NCBI RefSeq assembly: GCF_024648885.1
Contig: NZ_JANBBF010000008.1
Coordinates: 248,001-312,000, forward strand
DNA: 64,000 nt
DNA from: Prauserella salsuginis
GTDB taxonomy: Bacteria > Actinomycetota > Actinomycetes > Mycobacteriales > Pseudonocardiaceae
Direction: 5' to 3'
In this document: positions 15,815-25,388 of the stretch, in pieces
Numbering within the stretch: the first letter of the stretch is position 1
How the letters are laid out: each line of letters opens with the position of its first letter
Notes under the pieces: model-generated
Seen by the model: only the letters and a program-made list of their open reading frames with translations
What the model was told of the DNA's origin: nothing
Database searches by the model: none
Translations under genes and position numbers: made by a program

Positions 15815-16720
15815 ATGGCCGAGACCTCCCCCATCGATGAGGCCACGCTCCCCGGCCCCGGCTCGGTGACGTGGCAACGGTTCGGTGTCGCCCCCGGCGC
15901 ACTGCTCGCCGGAACCGGTCTGCTGCTTCAGGTGGCCCATCCCGTGGTCGGCCAGGGAGTGCTCGACCACTCCGAGTTCCAGCAGCACCCGTGGAAACGC
16001 GCGTGGGGAACCCATCTGTCCACGATGCGGTTCGTCTACGGGATGGGCGACGGGGCCCGCGCCGAAGGTGACCGACTCATCGCACTGCACCGGGACATCA
16101 AGGGGGTCGACGGCGAGGGCAGGCGATATCACGCCCTGAACCCGGAGGCCTACGCCTGGGTCCACACCACGCTGGCCAAGTTCATGGTCGACACCGCGGC
16201 CTGGTTCTGCGAGCCCATGACACCTGCGGAACTGGCCCGGATGTGGCGGGAGTGGCGCGCGATCGGCATGGCACTCGGCCTGAAACCACACCACCTTCCC
16301 ATCGACTGGCCGGGCGCCGAGGCCTACATCGACGAGATGGTGCGCGACCGCCTCGAGGCGAACCGGAGCACGGCCGACGTGCTCGAGGCCTTGACCCGTC
16401 CCCGGCGCCCCGCCCGCGCACTGCCCGCTCCACTGTGGAATGCCGGCATCGCCCCCGCGGCACGGCTCGTACGGCTGACCACGGTTGGCACGCTGCCGCC
16501 CCTGGTGCGCGAGCGACTGGGTCTGGAATGGACCGATTCCGACCGGCGCACACTCACACGGCTCGCCTCGATGGTCCGGGCCACCCACCGCAGGGCCCCG
16601 GAGCCGCTCCGGTACTCCCCGCTGGCGTACTGGCTGATCGTGCGGGGCCGCCGCGCTGCACGTCACCGCGTGGCGGGTCACCGCGCAGGTGGCGCGGACG
16701 GCTCCGCACGGGCAGCCTGA
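15815..16720 (+). CDS. MpaB/DUF2236-family oxygenase-like protein
   Basis: A 301-residue DUF2236 (oxygenase MpaB, latex-clearing-protein-related) protein. It has the opening GAVLLQVAHPVVGQGVLDHS-like block (LLLQVAHPVVGQGV here), the RAWGTHLSTMRFVYGMGDGA region and AYAWVHTTLAKFMVDTA with conserved His. Family members are b-type haem or mixed-metal oxygenases where studied; most are uncharacterised. The ATG at 15815 follows a GGAGGG site. Its stop shares one base with the start of yrbEA (TGATG), so it is the first gene of the mce operon and probably acts on the imported lipid. The paralogue at 54473-55399 is more distant. Confidence 0.82.
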   Translation: MAETSPIDEATLPGPGSVTWQRFGVAPGALLAGTGLLLQVAHPVVGQGVLDHSEFQQHPWKRAWGTHLSTMRFVYGMGDGARAEGDRLIALHRDIKGVDGEGRRYHALNPEAYAWVHTTLAKFMVDTAAWFCEPMTPAELARMWREWRAIGMALGLKPHHLPIDWPGAEAYIDEMVRDRLEANRSTADVLEALTRPRRPARALPAPLWNAGIAPAARLVRLTTVGTLPPLVRERLGLEWTDSDRRTLTRLASMVRATHRRAPEPLRYSPLAYWLIVRGRRAARHRVAGHRAGGADGSARAA

Positions 16721-17529
16721 TGGCGTTCTCCCCGCCGCCCACTCGCACGGCCGTCGGTGACGCGTTCGCCCAGGCCGGGATGCTGCTGAGTTTCACGGCG
16801 AGCACGATCGCCGCGCTCGGCCGCACCGTCGTGCGCCGTCGGCTGGCCTGGCGGGACGTCCTCGACCAGACGTGGTTCCTCGCGTCGGTCACGACGTTTC
16901 CGTCGCTGCTCGTGACGGTGCCGCTCGGCGTGGTCGTCGCGCTGAACGTCGGGTCGATGGCGGGGCAGCTCGGCGCCGAGGGATACGGCGGCGCGGTCGT
17001 CGCGTTCGTCATCGTCGCACAGGCGTCTCCCCTGATCTGCGCACTGATGATCTCCGGTGTGGGCGGCTCGGCGGTGTGCGCGGACCTCGGCGCGCGGACG
17101 ATCCGCGAAGAGGTCGACGCCATGGAGGTCATGGGCATCCCCGCGATCGAACGCTTCGTCGTGCCACGGGTGATCGCCGCCGTGGTGGTCACGACACTGC
17201 TGGCCTGTCTCGTGATGGCGGTCGGGATCAGCGCGAGCTACGGCTTCCAGACGCTCGTGCTCGGCGACTCGCCGGGCAGTTTCCTCGGCAGCCTCACCGA
17301 GTTCTCGCGCGTCGAGGACTTCGTCATCGCCGAGATCAAGGCCGCCGCGTTCGGCGTGATCGCCGCGCTGGTGGCCTGTTTCAAGGGCCTCACCGCCAAG
17401 GGCGGGCCGAGCGGCGTGGGCGACGCCGTCAACGAGGCCGTCGTGCTCGCGTTCATCCTCGTGTTCGTCGCGAACACGGTGCTGACCGAGCTGTACGCGG
17501 CGATCGTCCCGGCAAGAGGGGCGTACTGA
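16720..17529 (+). CDS. yrbEA: Mce-system permease YrbEA (MlaE family)
   Basis: A 269-residue integral membrane protein of the MlaE/YrbE permease family, about five or six helices. It has the conserved region VGGSAVCADLGARTIREEVDAMEVMGIPAIERFVVPRVIA, whose EExDAxxVMG motif contacts the ATPase. In Mce systems two YrbE proteins form the membrane channel for lipid import driven by the MceG ATPase (Mkl), which is usually encoded elsewhere and is absent here. The start overlaps the MpaB stop by one base; the stop overlaps yrbEB likewise. Confidence 0.92.
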   Translation: MAFSPPPTRTAVGDAFAQAGMLLSFTASTIAALGRTVVRRRLAWRDVLDQTWFLASVTTFPSLLVTVPLGVVVALNVGSMAGQLGAEGYGGAVVAFVIVAQASPLICALMISGVGGSAVCADLGARTIREEVDAMEVMGIPAIERFVVPRVIAAVVVTTLLACLVMAVGISASYGFQTLVLGDSPGSFLGSLTEFSRVEDFVIAEIKAAAFGVIAALVACFKGLTAKGGPSGVGDAVNEAVVLAFILVFVANTVLTELYAAIVPARGAY

Positions 17530-18374
17530 TGCCCGTGACCGTCTCGCGCCTCCCCGCCAGAGCGGCACGCCCCGTGGTGGACGGGTTCGCCGCACTGGGC
17601 CGGCACTCGACGTTCTACGCCCGGGTGCTCGCCGCGGTGCCGACCGTGCTGGTGCGCTACTGGCGGCACGTGCTCCGGCACGTCAACGACATCAGCTTCG
17701 GCTCGGCCTCGCTACTGGCGGGCGGCGGCACGATCGGCGTGGTGTTCGCGATGTCGGCGGTGGCCAGCACGCAGATCGGACTGGAGGGCTACCGCGGTCT
17801 CGACATCATCGGCCTGTCCCCGATGACCGGCCTGATGTCGGCGCTGGTCAACACCCGGGAGATCGCCCCGGTGGTCGCGAGCGTGGCGCTCGCCGCGAAG
17901 GTCGGCACCGGGTTCACCGCCCAGCTCGGCGCGATGCGCATCTCCGACGAGATCGACGCGCTGGAGACCATGGCTGTGCCGTCGGTGCCGTTCCTGGTCA
18001 GCACCCGGATGGCGGCGGCCGTCATCTCCGTGGTCCCGCTGTACCTGGTCGGGCTCTTCGCCTCCTACGCCGCGACGAGCCTGGCGGTCACGCAGCTCAA
18101 AGGCCAGTCGAGCGGCACCTACGACTACTACTTCCAGCTGCTGCTGACCCCGGGCGACGTCGGCTTCTCCCTCCTGAAGGCCGTGATCTTCGCCGTGATC
18201 ATCACCCTCGTCCACTGCGGCTACGGCTTCCACGCCGCGGGCGGGCCCGAGGGCGTCGGCAAGGCCGCGGGCCGTGCCTTGCGCACGAGCATCGTCACCA
18301 TCGCCGTCGTCGACGTCCTGCTGACCCTCACGATCTGGGGCACGCAGCCCACGCTGCCGGGATTGGGGGCGTGA
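17529..18374 (+). CDS. yrbEB: Mce-system permease YrbEB (MlaE family)
   Basis: A 281-residue MlaE-family permease, partner of YrbEA. The coupling motif reads ISDEIDALETMAVPSVPFLVSTRMAA. The N-terminus has RYWRHVLRHVNDISFGSASLLAGGGTIGVVF. The last helix ends in VDVLLTLTIWGTQPTLPGLGA, typical of YrbEB. The ATG at 17529 shares a base with the preceding stop (TGATG). Confidence 0.92.
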   Translation: MPVTVSRLPARAARPVVDGFAALGRHSTFYARVLAAVPTVLVRYWRHVLRHVNDISFGSASLLAGGGTIGVVFAMSAVASTQIGLEGYRGLDIIGLSPMTGLMSALVNTREIAPVVASVALAAKVGTGFTAQLGAMRISDEIDALETMAVPSVPFLVSTRMAAAVISVVPLYLVGLFASYAATSLAVTQLKGQSSGTYDYYFQLLLTPGDVGFSLLKAVIFAVIITLVHCGYGFHAAGGPEGVGKAAGRALRTSIVTIAVVDVLLTLTIWGTQPTLPGLGA

Positions 18375-18376
18375 CG

Positions 18377-19720
18377 ATGCGATCGCACCGGCGCGACACC
18401 GGCCGCACCGCACTGGCCCTCCGCGGGCTCGCCGTCGCCACCGCGCTCGTGGTGTGCACCGGCGTGCTGGTCGCCGGCGCGGGCGACGGGCTGCGGCCCG
18501 CACCGGAGGTCACGGCGGTGCTGCCCGCGTCGGCCGGTCCGGTGCGGGAGAACTCGGCCGTGCAGTACCACGGCGTCACGGTCGGCAGACTCGCGGCGGT
18601 CGACGGCGGGATCGACGGCTCCGAGCTGCGGCTGCGCATGGACGAGGAGTTCCTCGGGCAGCTGCCGGCCAACGTGCGCGTGCGGGTGCTGCCGCGCACG
18701 CTGTTCGGCGACCAGTACGTCGACCTCGTCGTGCCCCGGGGCGCCGAGCCACGCGGCACGCTCGGCGCAGACGCGAGGCTGCGGCCCGACACCTCGCGGC
18801 GCACCGTGCAGCTGTACTCGGCCTACACGCGGCTCTACGACGTGATCACCGCGCTGCGGCCCGCCGAGCTGCAGGTCGCGATCAGCACACTGGCCGACAC
18901 GGTCCGCGGTCGCGGGGAGCGCCTCGGCCGCATGATCGACGACGCCGACGCCCTGCTCACCGAGACCTCACCGCTGCTGGAGACGCTCGAACAGGACCTC
19001 GACACGGTCGCGCGGCTGTCGTCGGACGCCGAGGCCGCAACCCCCGACCTCCTCGCCACCGTCGACAACGTGGCCTCGCTCTCCGCCACGATCACCGAGG
19101 AGCGGGGGTCGATCGGGGCGCTCCTCGGCTCCGGCATCGAGCTCACCGACACCGGCCGCCGGGTCGTGTCCGATCACGCGCAGCGGGTCGTCACCCTCGC
19201 CGAGTCGACCCGACCGATCGCCGACGTGCTGGCCCGCTACCCGGACGCCGTCGGGGAGACGCTCGACGCGGCGCGGTTCTTCCTCCACCGCGGTGCCCGC
19301 ACGTTCGCCACGGGGAACTTCAAGATCGACGCTGCGCTGACGCTCGACCAGCCGTTCCCGTACACGTCCGAGGACTGCCCGCGCTACCCGGGACTGGCGG
19401 GGCAGAACTGTGGGCAGGCCCCCTCGTCCCGGCACGACCGGAGGTTTCCGCAGCCGCAGCGGGACTCCGGAGCCGACCGAACCCCGGAACGCAGCGGCGA
19501 GACACGGCACCGCGGCGAGATTCAGCGGCGAGGCTTCGGCGGCGATGCCGTCATCGGCGGCACGAGCGGGCCCGTGGGCAGCGCGCAGGAGAAGCGCTCG
19601 CTGCGAGAACTCGGCGGCCTGCTGCCGGCCGGTCCTCGCGCCGAGACGTCGCGGGATCCGGACCTGCTCGGCCTGATGCTGGGACCGCTGGTGCGGGGCG
19701 AAACGGTGGTGGTCCCGTGA
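18377..19720 (+). CDS. mceA: Mce protein A (MlaD-domain substrate-binding subunit)
   Basis: A 447-residue Mce protein. One N-terminal membrane segment (about residues 12-34) anchors it outside the membrane. The MCE/MlaD domain follows, with ASAGPVRENSAVQYHGVTVGRLAAV, then a long helical region (to about residue 300) and a Pro/Arg-rich tail. Mce subunits form a hexameric lipid tunnel. An ATG at 18377 with GGGGG 7 bases before it is preferred; a GTG at 18371 overlaps the yrbEB stop but lies too close to that site. The tail holds GAEPR-type low-complexity sequence. Confidence 0.88.
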   Translation: MRSHRRDTGRTALALRGLAVATALVVCTGVLVAGAGDGLRPAPEVTAVLPASAGPVRENSAVQYHGVTVGRLAAVDGGIDGSELRLRMDEEFLGQLPANVRVRVLPRTLFGDQYVDLVVPRGAEPRGTLGADARLRPDTSRRTVQLYSAYTRLYDVITALRPAELQVAISTLADTVRGRGERLGRMIDDADALLTETSPLLETLEQDLDTVARLSSDAEAATPDLLATVDNVASLSATITEERGSIGALLGSGIELTDTGRRVVSDHAQRVVTLAESTRPIADVLARYPDAVGETLDAARFFLHRGARTFATGNFKIDAALTLDQPFPYTSEDCPRYPGLAGQNCGQAPSSRHDRRFPQPQRDSGADRTPERSGETRHRGEIQRRGFGGDAVIGGTSGPVGSAQEKRSLRELGGLLPAGPRAETSRDPDLLGLMLGPLVRGETVVVP

Positions 19721-20751
19721 GGCTCACCCCGATCGTCACCAAGCTGACGGCATTCGTGGCCGCGTGCGCGCTCGCGGCCGTACTCGTGGTCAACACGCTC
19801 ACCGACCCGCTGCCCGGCGACACTCGCACATACCACGCGGTGTTCACCGACGCCCACGGTCTCTACGCCGGGTCGGACGTGACGATCGCGGGCGTGCGGG
19901 TCGGCACGGTGCGGGACCTGCGCCTCGACCGGGGCCGCGCGCACGTCACGTTCGAGGTGTCCACCGACCAGCGCGTCCCCGCCGGCGTGCACGCCGCCAT
20001 CCATTACGCCGACCTGCTCGGCTCGCGCCACCTCGCACTGGCCGCCGGTCCCATCGGGGACGCGGCGGCCCGGGAGGGCGCCGACGACGACGAACAGCTG
20101 CAGCCGGGTGCCACGATCCCCGTGTCGCGCACCCGCCCTCCCCTGGACCTGACCGCGCTGTTCAACGGGTTCAAGCCGCTGTTCGAGGCGGTCGAACCCG
20201 GCGAGGTCAACCGGCTCGCGCGCACGATCGTCGCCGTGTTCCAGGGCGAAGGCCCGGCCGTCGAATCACTGCTGTCCAATGTGGTCTCGCTGACCTCGAC
20301 GGTGAACGACAAGGAACAGGTCCTCGACCGGCTGCTGCGGAACCTGACGTCGGTGCTCGACACGATGAACGGCCACACCGAACAGTTCACGGCGCTCGTC
20401 GGCGGGCTGAAGCGGCTGACGTCGTACGCCGCGCAGCACCGCGGCGACATCGCCACCGCGCTCGACAGCGGCACGAAACTCGCGGGATCGCTGAACACGC
20501 TGCTGGCGGGCATCACACCGAACCTGTCCGAGGACATCACCGCGCTGAAGACGGTGAGTTCCTCGCTCGTCGACAACACCGGGCGGTTCGACACGCTCAT
20601 GGCCGAGGCACCCGATCTACTCGACACCGTCGGCCGCGCGACCGACTACGGGTCGTGGGTCAACGTCTACGTCTGCAACCTGCGCGTGGACGTCACCGGT
20701 GATGCTCCCGTCAACCTCAGCCCCGGGCCGCATTCAGAGGTGTGCCGATGA
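19717..20751 (+). CDS. mceB: Mce protein B
   Basis: A 344-residue Mce subunit with an N-terminal membrane segment (residues 8-28), an MlaD domain (YHAVFTDAHGLYAGSDVTIAGVRVGTVRDL), the family helical region starting RPPLDLTALFNGFKPLF, and the closing CNLRVDV block with a C-terminal Cys. The GTG start at 19717 overlaps the mceA stop by 4 bases. Confidence 0.92.
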   Translation: MRLTPIVTKLTAFVAACALAAVLVVNTLTDPLPGDTRTYHAVFTDAHGLYAGSDVTIAGVRVGTVRDLRLDRGRAHVTFEVSTDQRVPAGVHAAIHYADLLGSRHLALAAGPIGDAAAREGADDDEQLQPGATIPVSRTRPPLDLTALFNGFKPLFEAVEPGEVNRLARTIVAVFQGEGPAVESLLSNVVSLTSTVNDKEQVLDRLLRNLTSVLDTMNGHTEQFTALVGGLKRLTSYAAQHRGDIATALDSGTKLAGSLNTLLAGITPNLSEDITALKTVSSSLVDNTGRFDTLMAEAPDLLDTVGRATDYGSWVNVYVCNLRVDVTGDAPVNLSPGPHSEVCR

Positions 20752-21755
20752 GCCGGCTTCGTGTTCTCGCACGGGCGCTCACCCGGCGCGGTCCCGTGTT
20801 CTCCGGCGTCGCAGGCGCTCTCGTGCTGGCTCTGCTCGTCGCGGCGGCCGTGGCCGTGCCCCAGCTGCGGTTCCGCGCCGACACGGCCGAGTTCACCGCC
20901 GAGTTCGCCAACGCGGCCGGGCTCGCGGCGGGCGATCAGGTCCACGTCGCGGGCGTGCCCGCGGGCCGGGTCGTCGCCGTCGAACTGGCGGGTGACCACG
21001 TCGACGTGCGGTTCCGGCTCGACGAGGTGCAACCGCTCGGCCGCTCCAGCAGCGCCTCGGTGAAGCTCGCGACGGTGCTCGGCACCCGCTACCTGGCGGT
21101 ACATCCCCGCGGCACCGGCGAACTCGCCGACGCCACCATCCCCCGGAAGCGCACGTCCGTGCCCTACAGCCTCGCCGACATCGCCGACGACGCCCACCGC
21201 ACCACAGGCGAGCTCGACACGACACAGCTGCGCACCATGATCTCCACTCTGCAGGAGGCCGCACCGGACGGTGCGGTGCTGAGCGAGGCACTCGAAGGAA
21301 TCCGCCGTGCCGCGCAGATCGTCGGCGACCGGGGCGAGCAGTTCCAGCGGCTGCTCGGCGGCGTACGCACGCTGACCTCCACGCTGGCCGGACAGCGCGG
21401 CCACCTCACCGCACTGCTCGGCGACGCCAAGCTCGTCGCGCAGACCCTGACGCAGCGGCGCGAGACGATCCGCACCCTCGTGCGCGAGGTCGACGCGCTC
21501 ACCGCTGCACTCGACGAGGTGATCCGGGAGAGCAAGCCGACGTTCTCGCCGCTGCTGACCGACCTGCATTCGATCACCACGACGCTCAAGCGCAACGACC
21601 GCGCCCTCTCCCGGACGCTCGAGAAGCTCGGGCCGGTGAGCCGCTACGTCACCAACGCGACCGGCAACGGCCCGTGGGGCGACGTCTCCGGCCCGGTCGG
21701 CCCGCTGCCGGACAACCTGTTGTGCCTGGCCCGGCTCGTGGAGGGATGCCGATGA
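20748..21755 (+). CDS. mceC: Mce protein C
   Basis: A 335-residue Mce subunit: membrane segment at about 16-38, MlaD domain with FTAEFANAAGLAAGDQVHVAGVPAGRVVAVEL, long helical domain and a C-terminal CLARLVEGCR. The ATG at 20748 has AGAGG 7 bases before it and overlaps the mceB stop; a GTG at 20742 is an unlikely alternative. Confidence 0.92.
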   Translation: MSRLRVLARALTRRGPVFSGVAGALVLALLVAAAVAVPQLRFRADTAEFTAEFANAAGLAAGDQVHVAGVPAGRVVAVELAGDHVDVRFRLDEVQPLGRSSSASVKLATVLGTRYLAVHPRGTGELADATIPRKRTSVPYSLADIADDAHRTTGELDTTQLRTMISTLQEAAPDGAVLSEALEGIRRAAQIVGDRGEQFQRLLGGVRTLTSTLAGQRGHLTALLGDAKLVAQTLTQRRETIRTLVREVDALTAALDEVIRESKPTFSPLLTDLHSITTTLKRNDRALSRTLEKLGPVSRYVTNATGNGPWGDVSGPVGPLPDNLLCLARLVEGCR

Positions 21756-22864
21756 CCGAGCGGTCCCCGGCGGCCGGCTCACCGCGCCGCCCGCTCACCC
21801 GCATCGTGACGATCGGACTCGTCGTCGCGCTCGTCGCCGCGTCGGGCTGGTACGTCCTGCTGCGGCCGGACCCGCAGCTGCGCATATCCGCCGACTTCGC
21901 CACGGCCGACGGCATCTTCCCCGGCAGCCGGGTCGCGTTGCTGGGCGTGCCGGTAGGGCGCGTCGAACGGACCGCCCCGCGCGGCGACTCCGTGCGGGTC
22001 ACGATGACCCTGCCCGGCGACACCAGGCTGCCGACGTCGGCACACGCCTACATCATGAACCCCGCCGTCGTCAGCGACCGCTTCGTCGAGCTCTCCCCCG
22101 CCCACACCGGCGGTCCGACGCTCGACGAGGGCGCCGTCATCCCCGTCTCCCGCACGCACGCCCCGGTCACCTGGGACGAACTGACCGCCTCGCTCGACAC
22201 GATCCTGACCACGTTCGGTCCGGACGGCGAGGGCAGTGGCGGCCTCGGTGAGCTGGCCTCCACCGCCGCCGATTCGCTGGGCGGCAACGGACCCGAGTTC
22301 CGGGCCGCGCTGAACACCCTCGCCGGGGCCACCGAGGTCGCTGCGGGCAGCACCGGCGACCTCGGCGCCGTACTGGACAATGTGGACACCCTGCTGACGG
22401 TCCTGAAGAACCACCGCTCCACGATCGACGGTCTGACCACGACGGTGACGACCGCGTCGGAGGATTTCAACGCGCAGCAGCAGTCCGTCACTCGCTCGAT
22501 CAGCAGGCTCTCGCGCGCCCTCGGCACGCTGAACACACTGCTGCGCAAGCACGGCGAGCAGCTGCCAGGGGACGTGTCCCGGCTGACCCGGTTGTCGACC
22601 ACGCTGGTGTCCCGCAAGGAGCAGCTCGCCGAGACCCTCGACACGTTGCCGCTCGCGCTCGACAACTTCGACCGCGCGGTGTCCGACGACGACCGCCTGC
22701 GCATCCGGCTGAACCTGTCCACGAATCTCCGCCAGTTCGGCACCACGGCGAAACTCTGTGACCGGCTGCCGCTCCCCCTGTGCAGCGGCGCCGGGATCGT
22801 CAACCCGGTCGACTTCCCCAACACACTGGGGATCCTGGATCTGCTCAGCGGGGGTCGCCGATGA
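21752..22864 (+). CDS. mceD: Mce protein D
   Basis: A 370-residue Mce subunit. It has a membrane segment near residues 17-36, an MlaD domain (ISADFATADGIFPGSRVALLGVPVGRVERT), then PVTWDELTASLDTILTTFGPDG and a coiled helical region. The end is VNPVDFPNTLGILDLLSGGRR, characteristic of MceD proteins. ATGA overlap with mceC. Confidence 0.92.
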   Translation: MTERSPAAGSPRRPLTRIVTIGLVVALVAASGWYVLLRPDPQLRISADFATADGIFPGSRVALLGVPVGRVERTAPRGDSVRVTMTLPGDTRLPTSAHAYIMNPAVVSDRFVELSPAHTGGPTLDEGAVIPVSRTHAPVTWDELTASLDTILTTFGPDGEGSGGLGELASTAADSLGGNGPEFRAALNTLAGATEVAAGSTGDLGAVLDNVDTLLTVLKNHRSTIDGLTTTVTTASEDFNAQQQSVTRSISRLSRALGTLNTLLRKHGEQLPGDVSRLTRLSTTLVSRKEQLAETLDTLPLALDNFDRAVSDDDRLRIRLNLSTNLRQFGTTAKLCDRLPLPLCSGAGIVNPVDFPNTLGILDLLSGGRR

Positions 22865-24069
22865 CGCCTCGCACCCCGCGCACCCTGGTGGCGGTCGCGC
22901 TGTCGGCCGCACTGCTGCCGGCGGCCGGCTGCGGCATCAGCCTGCAGCGCACCGCCTCCTTCGGCGGCCCCGCCGACACGTACTCGGTCACGGCGGTCTT
23001 CGCCGACGCCGCGAACCTGCCGGAGGGCGGGATCGTCCGCATCGGACAGGCCGAGGTGGGCCGGGTGACGGCCATCCGCGCCGAGCGTTTCCGGGCACAC
23101 GTCGACCTCGAGATCGACACGTCGGTCCGGCTCCCGGCCGACACGGGGGCACGGCTGGAACTCACGTCGGCGCTCGGCGACCAGTTCGTCGTGCTCGAAC
23201 CGCCCCGCTCCGGTGACCGCGCGGGCGGCGGGCCGGGGCGGCCCCGTTCCGGTGGCGTCCCCGCGGCCGACTCCCCGGCAGGTGGACGGACGCTCGCCGA
23301 CGCCGCACGCATCCCGTTCGAGCGAACCTCCCGCGGCCCCGACGTCGAGGACACGCTGGCCGCGCTGGGCACGCTGCTCAACGGTTCGGGCCTCGACCAG
23401 GCCCGGACAGTCGTGCGCGAGGTCAACACCGCGCTCGGCGGCCGGGAGGCGAAGGTCCGGCGCATCGTGGAGCGGCTGGACGACGTCCTCGGCAGGCTCG
23501 CCCGCCGCGGCGACCAGATCACCGGCGTCATCGACTCGATGGACACGGTGGCCGCGACCCTGAAGAAGGGCACGCCGACGCTCGAGAAGGGCCTGACCGA
23601 CATCCAGCCCGGGTTGCAGACCCTGCTGGACGAACGCACCCGGTTCACCACGCTGTTGCGAAGCGTCGGTTCGCTCGGCGCGACGACGCGCACCCTGATC
23701 GACAAGACCGGCGGCGCGCTCACCCAGCAGCTCGACGAGCTCCGCCCCGTCCTCCACGAGCTGTCCACGCTGGACAGCAAACTCGGTCCGACACTGCAGT
23801 CGCTGACCCGTTTCTCCCGGGCGCTGCGCAGCGCCACCCCCGGCGACTACCTGAACCTCGACGGCACGGTCAACGTGCCCACCGGCGTCGCCGAGCTGCT
23901 CGACATCGACCTCTACGGCGAGAACTCGGGACCGCCCGCCCTCGACCTCGGCGACGCGGCCGGCGCCGGGAACGGCGGGGGCGGTAGCGGTACCACCGGG
24001 GCCGGTGCCCGCACACGTGATCCCGGGCCGGGTGGTCTGCACCGCCTGCTGGGAGGTGGCCTCCGATGA
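22861..24069 (+). CDS. mceE: Mce protein E, lipoprotein
   Basis: A 402-residue Mce subunit with a lipoprotein signal peptide; the lipobox LPAAGC puts the acylated Cys at residue 24. The MlaD domain follows (YSVTAVFADAANLPEGGIVRIGQAEVGRVTAI), with a Gly/Pro/Arg-rich insert near residues 118-140, the helical region and a Gly/Thr-rich tail. MceE (LprK in mce1) is the lipid-anchored subunit in all such operons. ATGA overlap with mceD. Confidence 0.92.
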   Translation: MTPRTPRTLVAVALSAALLPAAGCGISLQRTASFGGPADTYSVTAVFADAANLPEGGIVRIGQAEVGRVTAIRAERFRAHVDLEIDTSVRLPADTGARLELTSALGDQFVVLEPPRSGDRAGGGPGRPRSGGVPAADSPAGGRTLADAARIPFERTSRGPDVEDTLAALGTLLNGSGLDQARTVVREVNTALGGREAKVRRIVERLDDVLGRLARRGDQITGVIDSMDTVAATLKKGTPTLEKGLTDIQPGLQTLLDERTRFTTLLRSVGSLGATTRTLIDKTGGALTQQLDELRPVLHELSTLDSKLGPTLQSLTRFSRALRSATPGDYLNLDGTVNVPTGVAELLDIDLYGENSGPPALDLGDAAGAGNGGGGSGTTGAGARTRDPGPGGLHRLLGGGLR

Positions 24070-25388
24070 GCAGGCTCGCCCTCGCCCAGCTGCTCGTGTT
24101 CGCGATCGTCGCCGTGGCCTGCGGCTATTACGTCGCCGACCGCGTGTTCGGGCCGAACGCCACCGGCGACCCGATCACCGTGACCGTGCGCATGCCCGAC
24201 ACCGGTGGGCTGATCACCGGCTCGCAGGTGACCTATCGCGGCGTCGGCGTCGGTGAGGTCTCGGACGTGCGGATCGCACGCGACCGCGAGGGCGTCGAGG
24301 TGGTCGCCTCGCTGCATCCCCGCACGCGCGTCCCCGCCGACACCGACGCCGTGGTCACCATGGAGAGCCCCGTGGCGATCCTCCGCCTCGACTTCCGGCC
24401 CGACGACCGTTCCGGGCCCTACCTCGCCACCGGCGACACCGTCACCGCCGACCGCACCCGCAGGCCGCTCCCCCTGGAAGCGCTGCTCGGCGACTTCGTC
24501 CGGCTGGCCGACACGCTGCCGACCGAGGACGTCTCCGTGCTCGCCGACTCCCTCGCCACCGGACTGCAGAACGCCACCGGCGACCTGGACCGGATCCTCG
24601 AGGGCACCGACGCGCTCCTCGACTTCGGCAGCGAACGCACGGACCAGCTCGAGCGCATCCTCGAGAGCGGCAGGCTCGTCGCCGAGACCAACGGGTCCCG
24701 GCTGCGCCAGCTCGCCTCCGCCATGCGCAGCCTCAGCGGCGGGCTGCGCGCCACCGCGCCGGAATTGCGGACGCTGGTCCGCAACGTCCCCGAACCGGCG
24801 CGGCGGGTCACGGAGCTGATCGAACGCACGGAACCGTCGCTCGGCACGCTGCTGGGCAACCTGGTCACGACCACCCGACTCGTCGGCATGCGCGGGCCCG
24901 CGGTGGAGCAGCTCCTGCGCTCGGCGCCGAAGGCGTTCCACTCGCTCGGCAGCGTCGTCGACGGGGACACCGCCAACTTCTACCTCGTCGGCACGCAGGG
25001 TCCGGTCTGCTACAACGACACGCCGCGCCGGGCACCGCAGCGCACCGAGCCGCGCGAACCGCAGTGGCAGTGGCACTGCACCCCCGGGCAAGACCTGAAC
25101 CAGCGCGGCGCGCAGCACGCTCCCCGCCCCGATGCGGGGGTTCCCACCTCGTCCGGCTCCGACGCGAACACCGATCCCGCTCCTCCGGCCGGCGGCACCC
25201 ACAGCGATCCCTCCCCCGACGCCACCACCCACGAACCTGCAACCCACGAACCTGCGACCCACGAAACCGCGCCCCACGAAGCCGCCACCGGTGAGCGCGC
25301 GCCGTTCACGCTCGGCACCACCGGCGGCCAAGCCGCCGTGCTCGGGCCCCGTTCCTGGTCCTCACTGTTGTTGCAAGGAGTTCACTGA
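24066..25388 (+). CDS. mceF: Mce protein F
   Basis: A 440-residue Mce subunit with an N-terminal membrane segment, an MlaD domain (VRMPDTGGLITGSQVTYRGVGVGEVSDVRI) and the helical region. A Cys-containing block GPVCYNDTPRRAPQ...WHC is typical of the family end. A tail of about 90 residues is Thr/His/Glu/Pro/Ala-rich and contains four 5-residue repeats (THEPA type). ATGA overlap with mceE. Confidence 0.92.
   Translation: MSRLALAQLLVFAIVAVACGYYVADRVFGPNATGDPITVTVRMPDTGGLITGSQVTYRGVGVGEVSDVRIARDREGVEVVASLHPRTRVPADTDAVVTMESPVAILRLDFRPDDRSGPYLATGDTVTADRTRRPLPLEALLGDFVRLADTLPTEDVSVLADSLATGLQNATGDLDRILEGTDALLDFGSERTDQLERILESGRLVAETNGSRLRQLASAMRSLSGGLRATAPELRTLVRNVPEPARRVTELIERTEPSLGTLLGNLVTTTRLVGMRGPAVEQLLRSAPKAFHSLGSVVDGDTANFYLVGTQGPVCYNDTPRRAPQRTEPREPQWQWHCTPGQDLNQRGAQHAPRPDAGVPTSSGSDANTDPAPPAGGTHSDPSPDATTHEPATHEPATHETAPHEAATGERAPFTLGTTGGQAAVLGPRSWSSLLLQGVH
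25227..25286 (+). repeat. Four tandem 15-bp repeats within mceF
   Basis: Copies at 25227-25241, 25242-25256, 25257-25271 and 25272-25286, the first two differing by one base (ACCCACGAACCTGCA/G). They encode THEPA, THEPA, THETA and PHEAA in the disordered MceF tail. Copy number is likely to vary between strains. Confidence 0.85.
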
